Notes: generated by a model from the sequence alone, not told the origin. DNA of 64,000 nt from Wenjunlia vitaminophila DSM 41686 (GCF_000380165.1 NZ_KB904669.1:124185-188184), one strand, 5' to 3'; positions 36,587-46,973 are shown, counted from the first letter of the stretch. A program made the numbers and translations.

Positions 36587-36602
36587 TGTTCCACGTGAAA
36601 CA
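36587..36602. promoter_or_regulatory. parS-like site 4
   Basis: TGTTCCACGTGAAACA, one mismatch to the consensus. It lies between the convergent amidase and GNAT genes. Confidence 0.75.
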
Positions 36603-36614
36603 TGCGGCAGCACC

Positions 36615-37232
36615 TCACACCGGGCGGAACACCGGCTCCTTCTGCACGGCACCGAGCAGGCGCTCCAGCGCCACCTCGACGTCCTCCTTCCAGGAGATCG
36701 TCGTCCGCAGCTCCAGCCGTAGCCGCGGGAACCGCGGATGCGGACGCACGGTCTTGAACCCCACGGCCAACAGGTGGTCCGCGGGCAACACACAGGCGGG
36801 CTCGTCCCAACGGGTGTCACCGAACGCCTCGATCGCCCGGAACCCCCGGCGCACCAGGTCCTTGGCGACCGTCTGCACCATCACCCGGCCGAGCCCCTGC
36901 CCGAGAAAACCGGGGAGGACCCGCGCGGTCATCAACTGCACCGCGTCCGGGGACACAGGACTGGTCGGAAACGCCGTGGAACGCGGCACATAGGCCGGGG
37001 GAGCGTAGAGCACGAAACCCGCGGGCACCTCGTCCACATAGACCACACGGCCGCAGGAACCCCACTCCAACAGCACCGCGGAGATCCACGCCTCCTTCTC
37101 CAACTCCGGAGCCCCCGCCTGGACCGCGGCCTCGCCACTGACCGGGTCCAACTCCCAGAAGACGCACCGACGGCAACGCTTGGGCAGGTCGGTGAGGTTG
37201 TCCAACGTCAGCGGCACCAAACGACGCCCCAT
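36615..37232 (-). CDS. GNAT-family N-acetyltransferase
   Basis: A protein of 205 residues. A Cys-containing N-terminal part (CRRCVFWELDP) precedes an acetyl-CoA-binding GNAT fold with VLPGFLGQGLGRVMVQTVAKDLVRRGFRAIEAFGD, the Q/RxxGxG/A-type motif A. The gene is conserved next to parB in Streptomyces as I recall it; its acceptor is unknown. The ATG at 37232 is used. It follows the small membrane gene at 37236-37520 by three bases and is probably coupled to it. Confidence 0.82.
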   Translation of the reverse strand: MGRRLVPLTLDNLTDLPKRCRRCVFWELDPVSGEAAVQAGAPELEKEAWISAVLLEWGSCGRVVYVDEVPAGFVLYAPPAYVPRSTAFPTSPVSPDAVQLMTARVLPGFLGQGLGRVMVQTVAKDLVRRGFRAIEAFGDTRWDEPACVLPADHLLAVGFKTVRPHPRFPRLRLELRTTISWKEDVEVALERLLGAVQKEPVFRPV

Positions 37233-37235
37233 GGA

Positions 37236-37520
37236 CTACGCCCCCGGCTCACTGCTGCCAACGACAGGCAGTCCAGGAGCCCCGTGCCCGGCGGCACCCC
37301 GGCCCCCGTCGCGGGCCCGCGTCCCCTGGTCGGGCGACGCCCCGCGGTCCCTCCAGGAGGCGCCGTGGTTCCAGGAGTCAGCCGCATCCGCCGCGGCGAG
37401 CGCTTCACGTCGTTGGTGGACCAGGCTTCCCAGGAACCCGCCGACCGCCCCCAGACCCAATCCCGTGGCCACAAGGGCACCTCGCGGCCAGTGCCCGGCT
37501 CGCTGGCTGAGTGATCGCAT
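37236..37520 (-). CDS. Small membrane protein of unknown function
   Basis: A protein of 94 residues starting MRSLSQRAGHWPRGALVATGLGLGAVGGFLGSLVHQRREALAA: one hydrophobic segment near the N-terminus followed by a polar Gly/Arg/Asp-rich tail. The start is supported by a strong GGAGGAAGG eight bases upstream of ATG 37520. It is in the same direction as parB, 179 bases downstream of it, and overlaps nothing. I do not recognise a family. Confidence 0.6.
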   Translation of the reverse strand: MRSLSQRAGHWPRGALVATGLGLGAVGGFLGSLVHQRREALAAADAADSWNHGASWRDRGASPDQGTRARDGGRGAAGHGAPGLPVVGSSEPGA

Positions 37521-37644
37521 GGCCTTCCTCCAGGTGGACCCGCCATCCTGAGCGCATCGTATCCACGGCTCCGCCAGACGGCACTTTCGTTCCCCGGCAC
37601 CCCAGCCGGCACCGAACCGGCCACCAAGCGGGAAAGGCGGGCGC

Positions 37645-37660
37645 TGTTTCACGTGAAACA
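37645..37660. promoter_or_regulatory. parS site 5 (perfect)
   Basis: TGTTTCACGTGAAACA, exact consensus, between parB and the small membrane gene. Confidence 0.93.
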
Positions 37661-37699
37661 ACGCCGCCCCCGCACCCGTTTCGCCGGGCCCGGCGTCCC

Positions 37700-38779
37700 T
37701 CAGACGGACCCGTCGGCCGTCCCGCCCGCACCCTCCCCGGACAGGTTCCCCTTCAGCACGTCGGACTCACCCGGCGCCATGGTCCCGAGGATTCGCTCAA
37801 GGTCCTCCACCGAGGCGAACTCAACCACGATCTTGCCCTTCCGCTGCCCCAGGTCCACCTTCACCCGGGTCTCGAAGCGATCCGACAGCCGTGCCCCCAG
37901 GTCGGCCAGTGCGGGGGACAGCCGCTTACCGGCCCGGGGCCCCCGGGGGCGGCGACGTCGTTGCTCGCTGCCCTCCATCAGGTCCACGATCTCCTCCGCG
38001 GAACGGACCGAGAGCCCCTCCGCGACGATCCGGCGGGCCAGCTCGTCCTGCTCCCTGGGGTCACTGATCTTCAGCAGCACCCGGGCGTGACCCGCCGACA
38101 GCACCCCGCTGGCCACCCGCCGCTGCACCTGCGGAGAGAGCCGCAACAGCCGCAGCGTGTTGGTGACATGCGGACGCGACCGCCCGATCCGATCGGCCAA
38201 CTCGTCGTGCGTGCAGGAGAAGTCCTTCAGCAACTGGTCGTAGGCGGCGGCCTCCTCCAACGGATTGAGCTGCACCCGGTGCAGGTTCTCCAGGAGGGCG
38301 TCCAGCAGGAGCTTCTCGTCGTCGGTGGCCCGGACGATCGCGGGAATCCGGTCCAACCCCGCTTCCCGACTCGCTCGCCACCGGCGCTCGCCCATGACCA
38401 GTTCATAGCTCTCCGGCCCGGTGCGCCGCACCACCACCGGCTGGAGCAACCCCACTTCCCGGATGGAGTGAACCAGCTCCAGCAGGGCGTCCTCGTCGAA
38501 CACCTCACGCGGCTGACGGGGATTGCGGGAGATCGCGTCGAGGGGGATCTCGGCGAAGTGCGCGCCCGCCACCGACTGGACCCCTGTTTCACGTGAAACA
38601 TCCCGCACCGCCGGAGAATCCGGAAGCGCCGCGACGCCCGCCACCGCGGCGCCCCGCTCGGGAGCGAGCACACCGCCCGGTGCCGCGCCCCCCTGGCCGG
38701 CCACCGTGGCGGCGCCATCCGTCGCCGCGGGGATCAGCGCTCCCAGACCGCGCCCCAGGCCCCTGCGTCGTTCGCTCAC
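37700..38779 (-). CDS. parB: Chromosome partitioning protein ParB
   Basis: A protein of 359 residues. It starts [16 protein letters not shown], the ParA-contacting N-terminus. The CTP-binding ParB/Srx domain includes [30 protein letters not shown] and [12 protein letters not shown]. The HTH that reads parS is [25 protein letters not shown] basic C-terminal dimer domain ([27 protein letters not shown]) follows. It loads on the parS sites around it and organises the origin region. Its ATG overlaps the parA stop by four bases. One perfect parS lies inside its own coding sequence (38585-38600), read as VSRET. Confidence 0.97.
   Translation of the reverse strand: MSERRRGLGRGLGALIPAATDGAATVAGQGGAAPGGVLAPERGAAVAGVAALPDSPAVRDVSRETGVQSVAGAHFAEIPLDAISRNPRQPREVFDEDALLELVHSIREVGLLQPVVVRRTGPESYELVMGERRWRASREAGLDRIPAIVRATDDEKLLLDALLENLHRVQLNPLEEAAAYDQLLKDFSCTHDELADRIGRSRPHVTNTLRLLRLSPQVQRRVASGVLSAGHARVLLKISDPREQDELARRIVAEGLSVRSAEEIVDLMEGSEQRRRRPRGPRAGKRLSPALADLGARLSDRFETRVKVDLGQRKGKIVVEFASVEDLERILGTMAPGESDVLKGNLSGEGAGGTADGSV
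38585..38600. promoter_or_regulatory. parS site 6 (perfect, inside parB)
   Basis: TGTTTCACGTGAAACA, exact consensus, within codons for DVSRETG of parB. Confidence 0.93.
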
Positions 38780-39843
38780 TGCATCCCCTTCGAAGTGGTG
38801 CCGCCGTACTGGTAGGTGCTCCCCTGCCGCCCGCCGTGGGAGACGTGCGGGCCCCCGCGCTGTGCGATCTCCCGCGCCGCCTCGAAGTAGGAGAGGGCGC
38901 CGGTGGAACCGGGATCGTAGGTGAGCACCGTCTGCCCGTAGCTGGGAGCCTCCGACACCCGCACCGAACGCGGGATGGCGGTCCGCAGCACCTCCTCACC
39001 GAAGTGGCTGCGCACCTCCTGCGCCACCTGGGCGGCGAGCCTGGTCCTGGCGTCGTACATGGTGAGCAGGATGGTGGAGACGTGGAGCTGCGGGTTCAGG
39101 TGCCCCCGCACCAACTCCACGTTCCGCAGGAGCTGCCCCAGCCCCTCAAGCGCGTAGTACTCGCACTGGATCGGGATCAACACCTCCACCCCGGCCACCA
39201 GGGCATTGACGGTCAGCAACCCCAGCGACGGCGGACAGTCGATCAGGATGTAGTCCAGCGGCTGGTCATAGGACTGGATGGCCCTCTGCAACCGGCTCTC
39301 CCTGGCCACCAGAGAGACCAACTCGATCTCCGCACCAGCGAGGTCGATGGTGGCCGGGGCGCAGAACAGCCCCTCCACATCGCGCACGGGCTGCACCACG
39401 TCGGCCAGTGGTTTGCTCTCCACCAGCACGTCATAGATGGACGGCACCTCGGCATGGTGGTCGATGCCCAGCGCCGTGGAGGCGTTGCCCTGGGGGTCGA
39501 GGTCAATCACCAACACCCGGGCGCCGTGCATCGCCAGGGACGCGGCGAGGTTCACGGTGGTCGTGGTCTTGCCGACCCCACCCTTCTGGTTGGCCACCAC
39601 GATGACACGGGTCTGCTCGGGCCGGGGCAGTCCCTCACCGGCACGCCCCAGTGCCTCCACGGCGAGCTGTGCCGCCCTGGCGATGGGGGTGTCATCCATC
39701 AGTGAGGTGCTCTCCCCCGGCTCACTCCGGGGAGCGGGGACCGGCTCGGCCACCGGACCCGCCAGATTAGCTTCGGACCGCAAGGGTTCACTCTCCGGTG
39801 CGCTCTCGAGGACTTCGGGCTCACGACACACAGAGCCTGCCAT
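38776..39843 (-). CDS. parA: Chromosome partitioning ATPase ParA
   Basis: A Walker-type partition ATPase of about 355 residues. After an acidic, Pro/Ser-rich start the ATPase domain begins [29 protein letters not shown], with [15 protein letters not shown] (Walker A') and [11 protein letters not shown] (Walker B). ParA drives ParB-bound origins apart. The start is uncertain: ATG 39843 matches the MxGSVxCEPEV start I recall for Streptomyces ParA, while the frame stays open to about 40152 and that extension contains parS site 7. It is cotranscribed with parB (four-base overlap). Confidence 0.95.
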   Translation of the reverse strand: MAGSVCREPEVLESAPESEPLRSEANLAGPVAEPVPAPRSEPGESTSLMDDTPIARAAQLAVEALGRAGEGLPRPEQTRVIVVANQKGGVGKTTTTVNLAASLAMHGARVLVIDLDPQGNASTALGIDHHAEVPSIYDVLVESKPLADVVQPVRDVEGLFCAPATIDLAGAEIELVSLVARESRLQRAIQSYDQPLDYILIDCPPSLGLLTVNALVAGVEVLIPIQCEYYALEGLGQLLRNVELVRGHLNPQLHVSTILLTMYDARTRLAAQVAQEVRSHFGEEVLRTAIPRSVRVSEAPSYGQTVLTYDPGSTGALSYFEAAREIAQRGGPHVSHGGRQGSTYQYGGTTSKGMQ

Positions 39844-39988
39844 GCCCGTGGCACCAGAAACCACAGCGGTTCGTGGTTCGGGGGAGGAAACCTCTCCTTC
39901 GACGCTGGAATGTGCTTTTTTCTCGGAGTTGACGGCACGTGCGGTCGCGGCGCGACCACGGCTGAGGATTCCCGGCAGCAGCGAGCGA

Positions 39989-40004
39989 CGTTTCACGTGA
40001 AACA
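39989..40004. promoter_or_regulatory. parS site 7, upstream of parA
   Basis: CGTTTCACGTGAAACA, one outer base from consensus, between rsmG and parA, where bound ParB could also affect parAB transcription. Confidence 0.85.
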
Positions 40005-40069
40005 CGATGCCCACAGCGTGGTCCGTTTTGCCAAGCGACACTCCGTTTTGCCTGCTTGGCCCCCGGGGC

Positions 40070-40804
40070 TCAGCGGCGTCGGCGCCCACCACCACCACGC
40101 GCCGCACGACTGGCCCGTACCGCCTTGGCCCTGCGGGCACCGGCGCGCACACCTCCCGGGCTCTCCCCCACCAACACCCGGATCACCGTCGCCGGGGTCT
40201 CGGAGACCTCGGCACCGACCCGCACCACGGACCACTCCACCGCGCCCAGCTTGTGCAGCACGTCCCGGGCCGACGTCAGCTCCTCCTGCGCCGTCTCCCC
40301 CTTCAACGCCAGCATCTCCCCACGGGGACGCAGCAGGGGAAGCCCCCACCCGGCGAGCCTCTCCAACGGCGCCACCGCCCGTGCGGTCACCACGTCCACC
40401 GGAGGCAGCTTGCCGGCCACCTCCTCGGCCCGTCCCCGCACCACGGTCACGTTGTCCAGGCCCAGCTCCTCCACGGTCTCCTGGAGGAAGATCGTCCGAC
40501 GCAGCAGCGGTTCGAGGAGGGTGATCCGCAGGTCCGGCCGGGTCAGTGCCAAGGGGATACCGGGAAGCCCGGCACCCGAACCGACGTCGCACACGGACAC
40601 GCCCTCGGGCACCACCTCGCCGAGCACCGCGCAGTTGATCAGGTGGCGCTCCCACAACCGGGGAACCTCCCGCGGACCGATCAGCCCACGCCCCACCCCG
40701 ATGTCCGCGAGGAGCTCCGCGTACCGCACGGCCTGGCTGAAGTGTTCGCCGAACACCGTGTGCGCCTCGTCCGGCGCCGCCGGTACCCTCGCTGCCTCGA
40801 CCAC
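40070..40804 (-). CDS. rsmG: 16S rRNA (guanine(527)-N7)-methyltransferase RsmG
   Basis: A protein of 244 residues that methylates G527 of 16S rRNA. It has the GidB features RLWERHLINCAVLGE, then VCDVGSGAGLPGIPLALTRPDLRITLLEPLLRR (SAM site), VVRGRAEEVA and VTARAVAPLERL. A basic Arg/Gly-rich tail ends it. GTG at 40804 is chosen from the usual start distance, with AAGGGAAGGG upstream. Loss of RsmG gives low-level streptomycin resistance in actinomycetes, which is known for the family. The gene lies between the jag terminator and parA. Confidence 0.95.
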   Translation of the reverse strand: MVEAARVPAAPDEAHTVFGEHFSQAVRYAELLADIGVGRGLIGPREVPRLWERHLINCAVLGEVVPEGVSVCDVGSGAGLPGIPLALTRPDLRITLLEPLLRRTIFLQETVEELGLDNVTVVRGRAEEVAGKLPPVDVVTARAVAPLERLAGWGLPLLRPRGEMLALKGETAQEELTSARDVLHKLGAVEWSVVRVGAEVSETPATVIRVLVGESPGGVRAGARRAKAVRASRAARGGGGRRRR

Positions 40805-40895
40805 GGAACCGCCCTTCCCTTCGGCCCTCCCGACCCCCGCCAGGGGACGGGAGAGGTTCCTGTTTCCCGGTGAACACCAGGCTGGCACACGACAA

Positions 40896-40926
40896 GGCCC
40901 CGCCTGTCCCATCAACAGGCGGGGCC
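40896..40926 (-). terminator. Terminator after jag
   Basis: A perfect 12-base stem (GGCCCCGCCTGT, 40896-40907, with 40915-40926) and a seven-base loop, 28 bases beyond the end of jag on its strand. Confidence 0.8.
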
Positions 40927-40953
40927 GACTCGTCACTTCCGCACCCGGCCGCG

Positions 40954-41490
40954 TCAGACCGGGAGGACGACCACCCGGCGCTGCGGCTCCTCGCCCTCGG
41001 ACTCACTGCGCAGCCCGGCGGCGGCAACCGCGTCGTGCACGACCTTACGTTCGAACGGCGTCATCGGGCGGAGCTTCACCGGCTCCCCGCTGCCCTTGAC
41101 CTCCTCGGCCGCCTTGGCGCCGATCTCGGCCAGCTCCTCGCGCTTGCGCGCCCGGAACCCGGCGACGTCCAGCATCAGCCGGCTGCGGTCGCCGGTCTCC
41201 CGGTGCACCGCCAGTCGGGTGAGCTCCTGGAGGGCCTCCAGGACCTCCCCGTCCCGGCCGACGAGCTTGCGCAGGTCACGGCCCGAGGTGGCGTCGTCAG
41301 GAACGACGATCGACACCGAGGCACGGTCGCCCTCGACGTCCATGTCGATGTCGCCGTCGAGGTCAGCGATGTCCAGCAGGCCCTCGAGATAGTCGGCCGC
41401 GATCTCCCCTTCCTGCTCGAGCTTGGTCAGGCCGTCGCCGTCGGCGGGGTCGGAGACCTTGCCCTCGGTAGCGGGGGTGGTGTCCGTCAC
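40954..41490 (-). CDS. jag: R3H/KH RNA-binding protein Jag (KhpB)
   Basis: A protein of 178 residues. An acidic start precedes a type II KH domain (DRASVSIVVPDDATSGRDLRKLVGRDGEVLEALQELTRLAV), and an R3H-type domain closes it (RKREELAEIGAKAAEEVKGSGEPVKLRPMTPFERKVVHDAVA). The KH/R3H pair is the KhpB arrangement, an RNA-binding protein linked to cell division and membrane protein genes. GTG at 41490 has AAGGAG eight bases upstream; longer frames upstream overlap yidC. It is part of the rpmH-rnpA-yidD-yidC-jag series. Confidence 0.93.
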   Translation of the reverse strand: MTDTTPATEGKVSDPADGDGLTKLEQEGEIAADYLEGLLDIADLDGDIDMDVEGDRASVSIVVPDDATSGRDLRKLVGRDGEVLEALQELTRLAVHRETGDRSRLMLDVAGFRARKREELAEIGAKAAEEVKGSGEPVKLRPMTPFERKVVHDAVAAAGLRSESEGEEPQRRVVVLPV

Positions 41491-41565
41491 GGATGGACTC
41501 CTTCTGGATCTTGCGGTGCGGGGTGGTGGGGGTCGGCCTTGGACGTCACAGCGGAGACGTCGGTC

Positions 41566-41603
41566 GGCGGCCGACGGGGGCGGGTCCGCCCCCGTCGGCC
41601 GCC
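41566..41603 (-). terminator. Very stable hairpin between yidC and jag
   Basis: A perfect 18-base inverted repeat (41566-41583 with 41586-41603) separated by two bases, starting just past the yidC stop on the minus strand. It may attenuate read-through into jag or protect the yidC mRNA end. Confidence 0.75.
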
Positions 41604-41609
41604 CGAGGA

Positions 41610-42920
41610 CTACTTCTTGCCCGGACGGGAGCCGGTCGGCTGACGGGGCTTGCCGCCCTTGCCCTGCCGTCCGCCCTTGCCGCCCTTGCGCTGCTGGCCT
41701 CCCTGCGACCGGTTGGACTGGGCCGACGACGAGGACGAACCCTGGCGGGGCCGGTCCTGCGGCGACTTGTCCTTGGTCCGGCCGGCGTCCTGGCTGTCCC
41801 CGGTGGCCGACGACCGACCGGAGGACGTCTTCTCGGTGTCCGGCGCCCCACCGGACTCTCCCTTGCCCGGTGCGGCCTTCCCGGAGCCCCCGGCGTCGGA
41901 CGGCCCCTCGGCGTCCTGCGGCGACTCCGACCCGCCCGGCTGCTGCCGTGTCGCGGTGCCTCCGGTCTGGCGCTTGGCCTTGGTCTGTCGCTTCGGCTGC
42001 TGGCGCCGGACCGTGGCGGTCTCCGCGGCCGCGGCCGGGGCGGTGGCCTTCTCCAGCGGGACGACCTTGCCGGTCTTCGGGTCCAGGCCCTTGCCCTTGG
42101 CCTTCAGCCGCTCCTGGCGGGCCTCGAACGCCTTGCTGCCCGGGGTCGGGTTCCGCCGGATGACGATGAGCTGCTGGCACATGGTCCAGAAGTTGGTGGT
42201 CAGCCAGTAGACGAGCACACCCACCGGGAAGTTGATGCCGAAGACCGCGAACACGATCGGGAAGACGTACATCAGCATCTTCTGCTGCTGCATGAACGGC
42301 GTCTTCACCGTCAGGTTGACGTTCTTGGTCATGAGCTGCCGCTGCGTGGTGAACTGCGACAGCGACATCAGCACGATCATGATGACCGTGACCACGCGCA
42401 CGTCGGTGAGCGTGGCGGTGAACTGGTCGAGCTTCTCCTGGCTGTCCATGAACTTCGCCGCGATCGGGGCCCCGAAGATCTTGGCCTCACGGGCGCTGTC
42501 CACCAGGTGTGCCTTGTCCCCGCGGATCACACCGACCTCGTGGCCGTTGGCGATGCGGGTCAGCACGTGGTACAGGGCGAAGAAGAACGGGGACTGCACC
42601 AGGATCGGCAGGCACGAGGAGAACGGGTTGGTGCCCGTCTCCTTGTACAGCTTCATCATCTCTTCGGACTGGCGCTGCCGGTCGTTCTTGTAGCGCTCCT
42701 GGATCGCCTTCATCCTCGGCTGGAGCGCCTGCATGTTCCGGGTCGCCTTGATCTGCTTCACGAAGAGCGGGATCAGGCAGATCCGGATCACGATCACCAG
42801 CGAAACGATGGACAGGCCCCACGCCCACCCGCTGTCCTTGTCGAAGACGTGGCTGTACAGCGAATGGAACTGGACGATGATCCATGACACTGCGTCATAG
42901 AGCGGGTTCAACAGACCCAC
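41610..42920 (-). CDS. yidC: Membrane protein insertase YidC
   Basis: A protein of 436 residues. The 60KD_IMP core begins [22 protein letters not shown], then [44 protein letters not shown], whose first helix carries the hydrophilic-groove Arg. [23 protein letters not shown] and [20 protein letters not shown] complete the five helices. A long Lys/Gly/Ser/Gln-rich cytoplasmic tail follows, likely ribosome-contacting. GTG at 42920 lies two bases after the yidD stop. It inserts membrane proteins with or without SecYEG. Confidence 0.96.
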   Translation of the reverse strand: MGLLNPLYDAVSWIIVQFHSLYSHVFDKDSGWAWGLSIVSLVIVIRICLIPLFVKQIKATRNMQALQPRMKAIQERYKNDRQRQSEEMMKLYKETGTNPFSSCLPILVQSPFFFALYHVLTRIANGHEVGVIRGDKAHLVDSAREAKIFGAPIAAKFMDSQEKLDQFTATLTDVRVVTVIMIVLMSLSQFTTQRQLMTKNVNLTVKTPFMQQQKMLMYVFPIVFAVFGINFPVGVLVYWLTTNFWTMCQQLIVIRRNPTPGSKAFEARQERLKAKGKGLDPKTGKVVPLEKATAPAAAAETATVRRQQPKRQTKAKRQTGGTATRQQPGGSESPQDAEGPSDAGGSGKAAPGKGESGGAPDTEKTSSGRSSATGDSQDAGRTKDKSPQDRPRQGSSSSSAQSNRSQGGQQRKGGKGGRQGKGGKPRQPTGSRPGKK

Positions 42921-42922
42921 GG

Positions 42923-43225
42923 TCAGGCTCCTTGGGCATCGGGCGCGGGCGTGGGCGCCGGGCTGTTGTCGGCTCCACCGGTGGTGGCGCGCCGGAAGAT
43001 CGGTGGCCGCTTGCGCGGCGGCACGTGGTCGACTCCTCCGGCCGACCAGGGGTTACAACGCAGGATCCGCCAGACGGTCAGCGCCGTCCCCTTCACCGCG
43101 CCATGCAGGTCGATCGCCTGGTACCCGTAGTGGGAGCACGAGGGGTAGTACTTGCACACGGGCCCGAGCAGCGGGCTGATGGTCCACTGGTACAACTTGA
43201 TCAGCCCGAGCAGCGGGTACTTCAT
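42923..43225 (-). CDS. yidD: Membrane protein insertion efficiency factor YidD
   Basis: A protein of 100 residues with the YidD (haemolysin-like) signature [31 protein letters not shown] and [17 protein letters not shown]. An amphipathic N-terminal stretch lets it sit on the membrane near YidC. Its start overlaps the rnpA stop by four bases. The Pro/Ala-rich end is longer than in Gram-negatives. Confidence 0.95.
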   Translation of the reverse strand: MKYPLLGLIKLYQWTISPLLGPVCKYYPSCSHYGYQAIDLHGAVKGTALTVWRILRCNPWSAGGVDHVPPRKRPPIFRRATTGGADNSPAPTPAPDAQGA

Positions 43226-43620
43226 CTCGCCCCTCCTGCCTTGGCCGGCAAGAGCCGTCGAAGCGCGGCGTCCAGGTCCCGGGCGAGTTCCCCGTGGTCC
43301 GCGGTGCCCGCGCCGGGGAGCGCCCGTACGACTATCAGGCTACCGGGCGGCAGCAGAGCGAGCCGTTCCCGCACCAGGTGCCGCAGCCTCCGCTTCACCA
43401 GGTTGCGCTGCACGGCGGGGCCCACCGCCTTACCGACGACGAAACCCGCACGCGCACTCGGGGGCGTTCCCCCTGTGGCGTGCGGGTCCCTGGTGTCCCT
43501 GACGGGTGGGTGGCCGCCGCTCAGATGCACGACCAGGTGCGGACGGCCAGCCCGACGCCCGCGGCGCACCGCGGTGGCGAAGTCCTGGCGCCGCCGCAGC
43601 CGGTTCTCAGTGGGCAGCAC
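43222..43620 (-). CDS. rnpA: Ribonuclease P protein component
   Basis: A basic protein of 132 residues starting [25 protein letters not shown] and containing [29 protein letters not shown], the RNR motif that binds RNase P RNA. It assists 5' maturation of tRNAs. GTG at 43620 is the family start; a longer frame upstream overlaps rpmH. A loop of about 25 residues ([20 protein letters not shown]) in the middle is an insertion compared with the E. coli protein, common in actinomycetes. Confidence 0.95.
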   Translation of the reverse strand: MLPTENRLRRRQDFATAVRRGRRAGRPHLVVHLSGGHPPVRDTRDPHATGGTPPSARAGFVVGKAVGPAVQRNLVKRRLRHLVRERLALLPPGSLIVVRALPGAGTADHGELARDLDAALRRLLPAKAGGAR

Positions 43621-43642
43621 GGCATAACCTGGCCTGATGCGA

Positions 43643-43780
43643 TCAGGCGGACAGGCGCCCGCGGCCCTTGCTGCGGCGGGACGCGATGATCGCGCGGCCG
43701 GCACGGGTGCGCATGCGCAGCCGGAAGCCGTGGGTCTTCGCGCGGCGGCGGTTGTTCGGCTGGAAGGTGCGCTTGCTCAC
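43643..43780 (-). CDS. rpmH: 50S ribosomal protein L34
   Basis: A very basic protein of 45 residues reading [18 protein letters not shown] and then [20 protein letters not shown], the complete L34. The GTG at 43780 is preceded by GGAGCC; the stop is at 43643-43645. It heads the leftward rpmH-rnpA-yidD-yidC series next to dnaA, as in nearly all bacteria. Confidence 0.97.
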   Translation of the reverse strand: MSKRTFQPNNRRRAKTHGFRLRMRTRAGRAIIASRRSKGRGRLSA

Positions 43781-44038
43781 TCGAGGGCTCCAGGAAGAAT
43801 CGTGACTGCGGGGCGTCGCCTGGCTGTCACCGTGCGCCCACGAGATGGCTCGCGATACGCCTCAGTGGTGCACCGCTTCCCGATCACCGAAGCGCTTGTG
43901 ATCTTGGCCCCTCGGAGGCATGCGGCAGCAGCCATCGACAACTCGACCTGGTCACGGTACGCGCGACTACGCCATCCGGTCAAACCGCGGAGCCCGGCAC
44001 CAGGGCCCCGCACCGCCCGTTCTGGGCGCGTGGCACAT

Positions 44039-44059
44039 TTATGCACAGCCTGTGGACAA
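44039..44059. promoter_or_regulatory. DnaA boxes upstream of dnaA
   Basis: A near-match TTATGCACA at 44039-44047 and an exact box TGTGGACAA at 44051-44059 lie within the 412-base rpmH-dnaA gap, 134 bases before the dnaA start. They are likely involved in autoregulation. No gene is seen in the gap; it should hold both divergent promoters. Confidence 0.65.
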
Positions 44060-44192
44060 CAACTTGAAGCACACAGGCCCGCTGATTACCGTTGCTGGAC
44101 TTCACCGGCTCCGGCCCGCTGGGTCAACGCCGGGGTGCCCACCCGACGGGGGCCGGTGCGAATCCCACCCCCAAAGCGAGAGAGCGTGCACT

Positions 44193-46025
44193 GTGGCTGA
44201 CGTAACCGCGGATCTTGCCGCAGGGTGGGCCAGGGTCGTGGACCGACTGAGCGCCGACGACGGGGTGGGGGCCAAGGACCGGCACTGGCTCAGGACCAGC
44301 CAGGCACTCGCCCTGGTCTCCGACACCGCGCTGCTCGCGGTGCCCAACGAGTTCGCCAAGACCGTTCTCGAGGGCCGCCTGCTCAAGCAGATCACCGAGG
44401 GGCTGAGCGACGAGTTCGGCCGGCCGATCCGGATCGCGGTCACCGTCGACCCGGCCGCGGGCGCCACCGCCCAGCAGAACACCGCGCCCGTGCCCGCCCC
44501 GCCGCCGTCACCGTCGGGGCGCCGGCCGGGCCCGCTCGACGGACCGGCTCCGACAGGTGCCCGTTTCCCCGGCAGGCCCCGCCCCACGGAGTCCGACGAG
44601 TACGCCCAGCGGGGCCACCGTTCCGACTACGACCGGTCCGACGCCCAGGACGGACCGGTGTTGCGCCGGCGCGCCGGATACCCACAGTCCCCCAGCCACA
44701 CGACGGATTCCAGCCATTCCGAACGGGACAGTTGGCAGCAGCCACGGCTCGGCTACCCCGACGACTCCTACCCGGGGGGCGACTACCCGGGGGGCGACTA
44801 CGACCCGGGGGACCGCTGGTCCGGGTCCCCCGGCCGCCGCACACAGCAGTCGCTCGAGCCCTCGGGGCCGCCGGTCCAGCGCGGTGAGCACCACCGGCTG
44901 CCCGAGGGCAGGGGGGAGGCCCGGGGCGAGGACCCCGGCGGGAGCCCCCCACAGCACCGGTCCCGGAGCGGATCGAGCCACGGCCCGGTGGAACCGGCCG
45001 CGCGGCTCAATCCCAAATACCTGTTCGACACCTTTGTGATCGGCGCCAGTAATCGCTTCGCCCACGCCGCGGCGGTTGCCGTCGCCGAGGCACCAGCAAA
45101 GGCGTACAACCCGCTGTTCATCTATGGCGAATCCGGATTGGGGAAAACCCATCTGCTCCACGCCATCGGGCACTACGCGCGCAGCCTCTACGAGGGCACC
45201 AGGGTGCGCTACGTCAGCTCGGAGGAGTTCACCAACGAGTTCATCAACTCCATCCGCGACGGCAAGGCGGACGGCTTCCGCAAGCGCTACCGCGACATGG
45301 ACATCCTGCTGGTGGACGACATCCAGTTCCTGGAGACGAAGGAGCAGACCCAGGAGGAGTTCTTCCACACCTTCAACACCCTGCACAACGCCAACAAGCA
45401 GATCGTCATCTCCTCCGACCGCCCGCCCAAGCAGTTGGTCACCCTGGAGGACCGGCTCCGCAACCGGTTCGAGTGGGGTCTGATCACCGACGTCCAGCCG
45501 CCCGAGCTGGAGACCCGGATCGCCATCCTGCGCAAGAAGGCGATCCAGGAGCAGCTCAACGCGCCCCCCGAGGTGCTGGAGTTCATCGCCAGCCGGATCT
45601 CCCGCAACATCCGGGAACTCGAGGGCGCCCTGATCCGGGTCACCGCCTTCGCCAGCCTCAACCGCCAGCCGGTGGACCTCCAGCTCACCGAAACGGTGCT
45701 GAAGGACCTGATGCCGGGTGGCGACGACACCGGCCCGGAGATCACCGCGGCGACCATCATGGCGTCCACCGCCTCCTACTTCGGGCTGACCGTGGACGAC
45801 CTGTGCGGCCCCTCCAGGAGCCGGGTCATCGTTACCGCCCGGCAGATCGCGATGTACCTGTGCCGCGAACTCACCGACCTGTCGCTGCCCAAGATCGGGG
45901 CACAGTTCGGCAGCCGTGACCACACCACCGTGATGCACGCCGACCGCAAGATCCGCACCCTGATGGCCGAACGGCGCTCGATCTACAACCAGGTCACCGA
46001 GCTCACCAACCGGATCAAGAGCTAA
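44193..46025 (+). CDS. dnaA: Chromosomal replication initiator protein DnaA
   Basis: A protein of 610 residues, long because domain II (about 90-270) is an extended Pro/Gly/Asp-rich linker as in Streptomyces. Domain I starts [19 protein letters not shown]. Domain III carries Walker [19 protein letters not shown], Walker [12 protein letters not shown], sensor I and the arginine finger in LRNRFEWGL. Domain IV reads [19 protein letters not shown], the box-binding signature. GTG at 44193 follows a weak AGCGAGAGAG. It binds the boxes at 46401-46973, its own promoter and probably the dnaB upstream cluster. Confidence 0.97.
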   Translation: MADVTADLAAGWARVVDRLSADDGVGAKDRHWLRTSQALALVSDTALLAVPNEFAKTVLEGRLLKQITEGLSDEFGRPIRIAVTVDPAAGATAQQNTAPVPAPPPSPSGRRPGPLDGPAPTGARFPGRPRPTESDEYAQRGHRSDYDRSDAQDGPVLRRRAGYPQSPSHTTDSSHSERDSWQQPRLGYPDDSYPGGDYPGGDYDPGDRWSGSPGRRTQQSLEPSGPPVQRGEHHRLPEGRGEARGEDPGGSPPQHRSRSGSSHGPVEPAARLNPKYLFDTFVIGASNRFAHAAAVAVAEAPAKAYNPLFIYGESGLGKTHLLHAIGHYARSLYEGTRVRYVSSEEFTNEFINSIRDGKADGFRKRYRDMDILLVDDIQFLETKEQTQEEFFHTFNTLHNANKQIVISSDRPPKQLVTLEDRLRNRFEWGLITDVQPPELETRIAILRKKAIQEQLNAPPEVLEFIASRISRNIRELEGALIRVTAFASLNRQPVDLQLTETVLKDLMPGGDDTGPEITAATIMASTASYFGLTVDDLCGPSRSRVIVTARQIAMYLCRELTDLSLPKIGAQFGSRDHTTVMHADRKIRTLMAERRSIYNQVTELTNRIKS

Positions 46026-46400
46026 CGCCCCGCGGCACCTCCCACGGCCCCGGCCCGCGCCCAGCCCGCCGCCCGCCGCCCCCTGGTGTGGTCACGCCCG
46101 GCCCTTGGCCCGGCCACTCCTGCTCCTTGCCCCGGCCGCCCGCGTCCCCACGCCCGTCCGGGGGCCGCGGCGGGCGGGGGAGCTGGCCTGCCCGGGACGG
46201 CCTGTCCCGTCGCCCGGGGGCAGGCCGTCCGGCCCGCGGGCTCCGGCAGGTCCCCGTGCGCTGTCAGAGGGGCGGTCCATGATGTCTCCCACCGACGGGT
46301 GTTCCTCCGCGTCCGTGCCGGCCGTGCCGGCCGTGGGGAGCCGCGTTCGGGGCTGATCCGGCGTCGGGGCCCGTTCGAACACCCGGTGGCGAGCGGCAGA

Positions 46401-46973
46401 CTGTCCACAGAATCAGCCATGGTTCCCCGTCCACAGCCTGGGGATGCTGTGGTTATCCCCGTCTCCCTCCACAGGAGCTTGTCCGGTGGCCCGTCGTCGC
46501 AGCTCGCGGGGATGGGGATATGTGGTCAACCTCTATCCACAGCCTGTGGATAACTTGGGTGCCCTCAGCGGCGTCTCCGGTTGTCCACTGGTTACCCACA
46601 GCGAACCCCCAGTTGTGCACAGCTTGGGGGCACTTTTCCACACCTCTGTCCACTGTTCGACAACATCAGATGCCTTTTCCCCGCCTGGAGTGAAAGACGT
46701 CACACCAGTGTGACGATTGCCCTGGGGACAACGTGGGTAAAACTTGTGGATCACTCTGGGGACAATCGCAGGGTTCCTGTGGATGACTGTGGATAACTAC
46801 TTCTGCATCCACAGCAGAGGCAGGTTATCCACTGCTCCCATGCACAGGCTCGGTGGACAAAAAACTGCGCCTGACCTGCGCCGGACAGGGTTATCCACCG
46901 TATCCACAACCCCTACTACTACGACGACACTGAGATACCGGGAGCTTCGGTTCGAAGTGGGCGCTGTGGACGA
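46401..46973. other. oriC: Chromosomal replication origin oriC
   Basis: The 1078-base gap between dnaA and dnaN holds no gene and is dense in DnaA boxes. Exact TTATCCACA-type boxes lie on the minus strand at 46545-46553 and 46788-46796. At least fifteen one-mismatch boxes surround them, for example 46401, 46533, 46581, 46592, 46613, 46634, 46745, 46757, 46778, 46825, 46852, 46891, 46900 and 46965, in both orientations. The first part (46026-46390) is plain G/C-rich spacer. Confidence 0.93.

Noticed and set aside
39844-40152. ParA starting near 40152
   Set aside because: The extra residues include the translation of parS and low-complexity sequence; ATG 39843 fits recalled homologues, though the true start is not certain.
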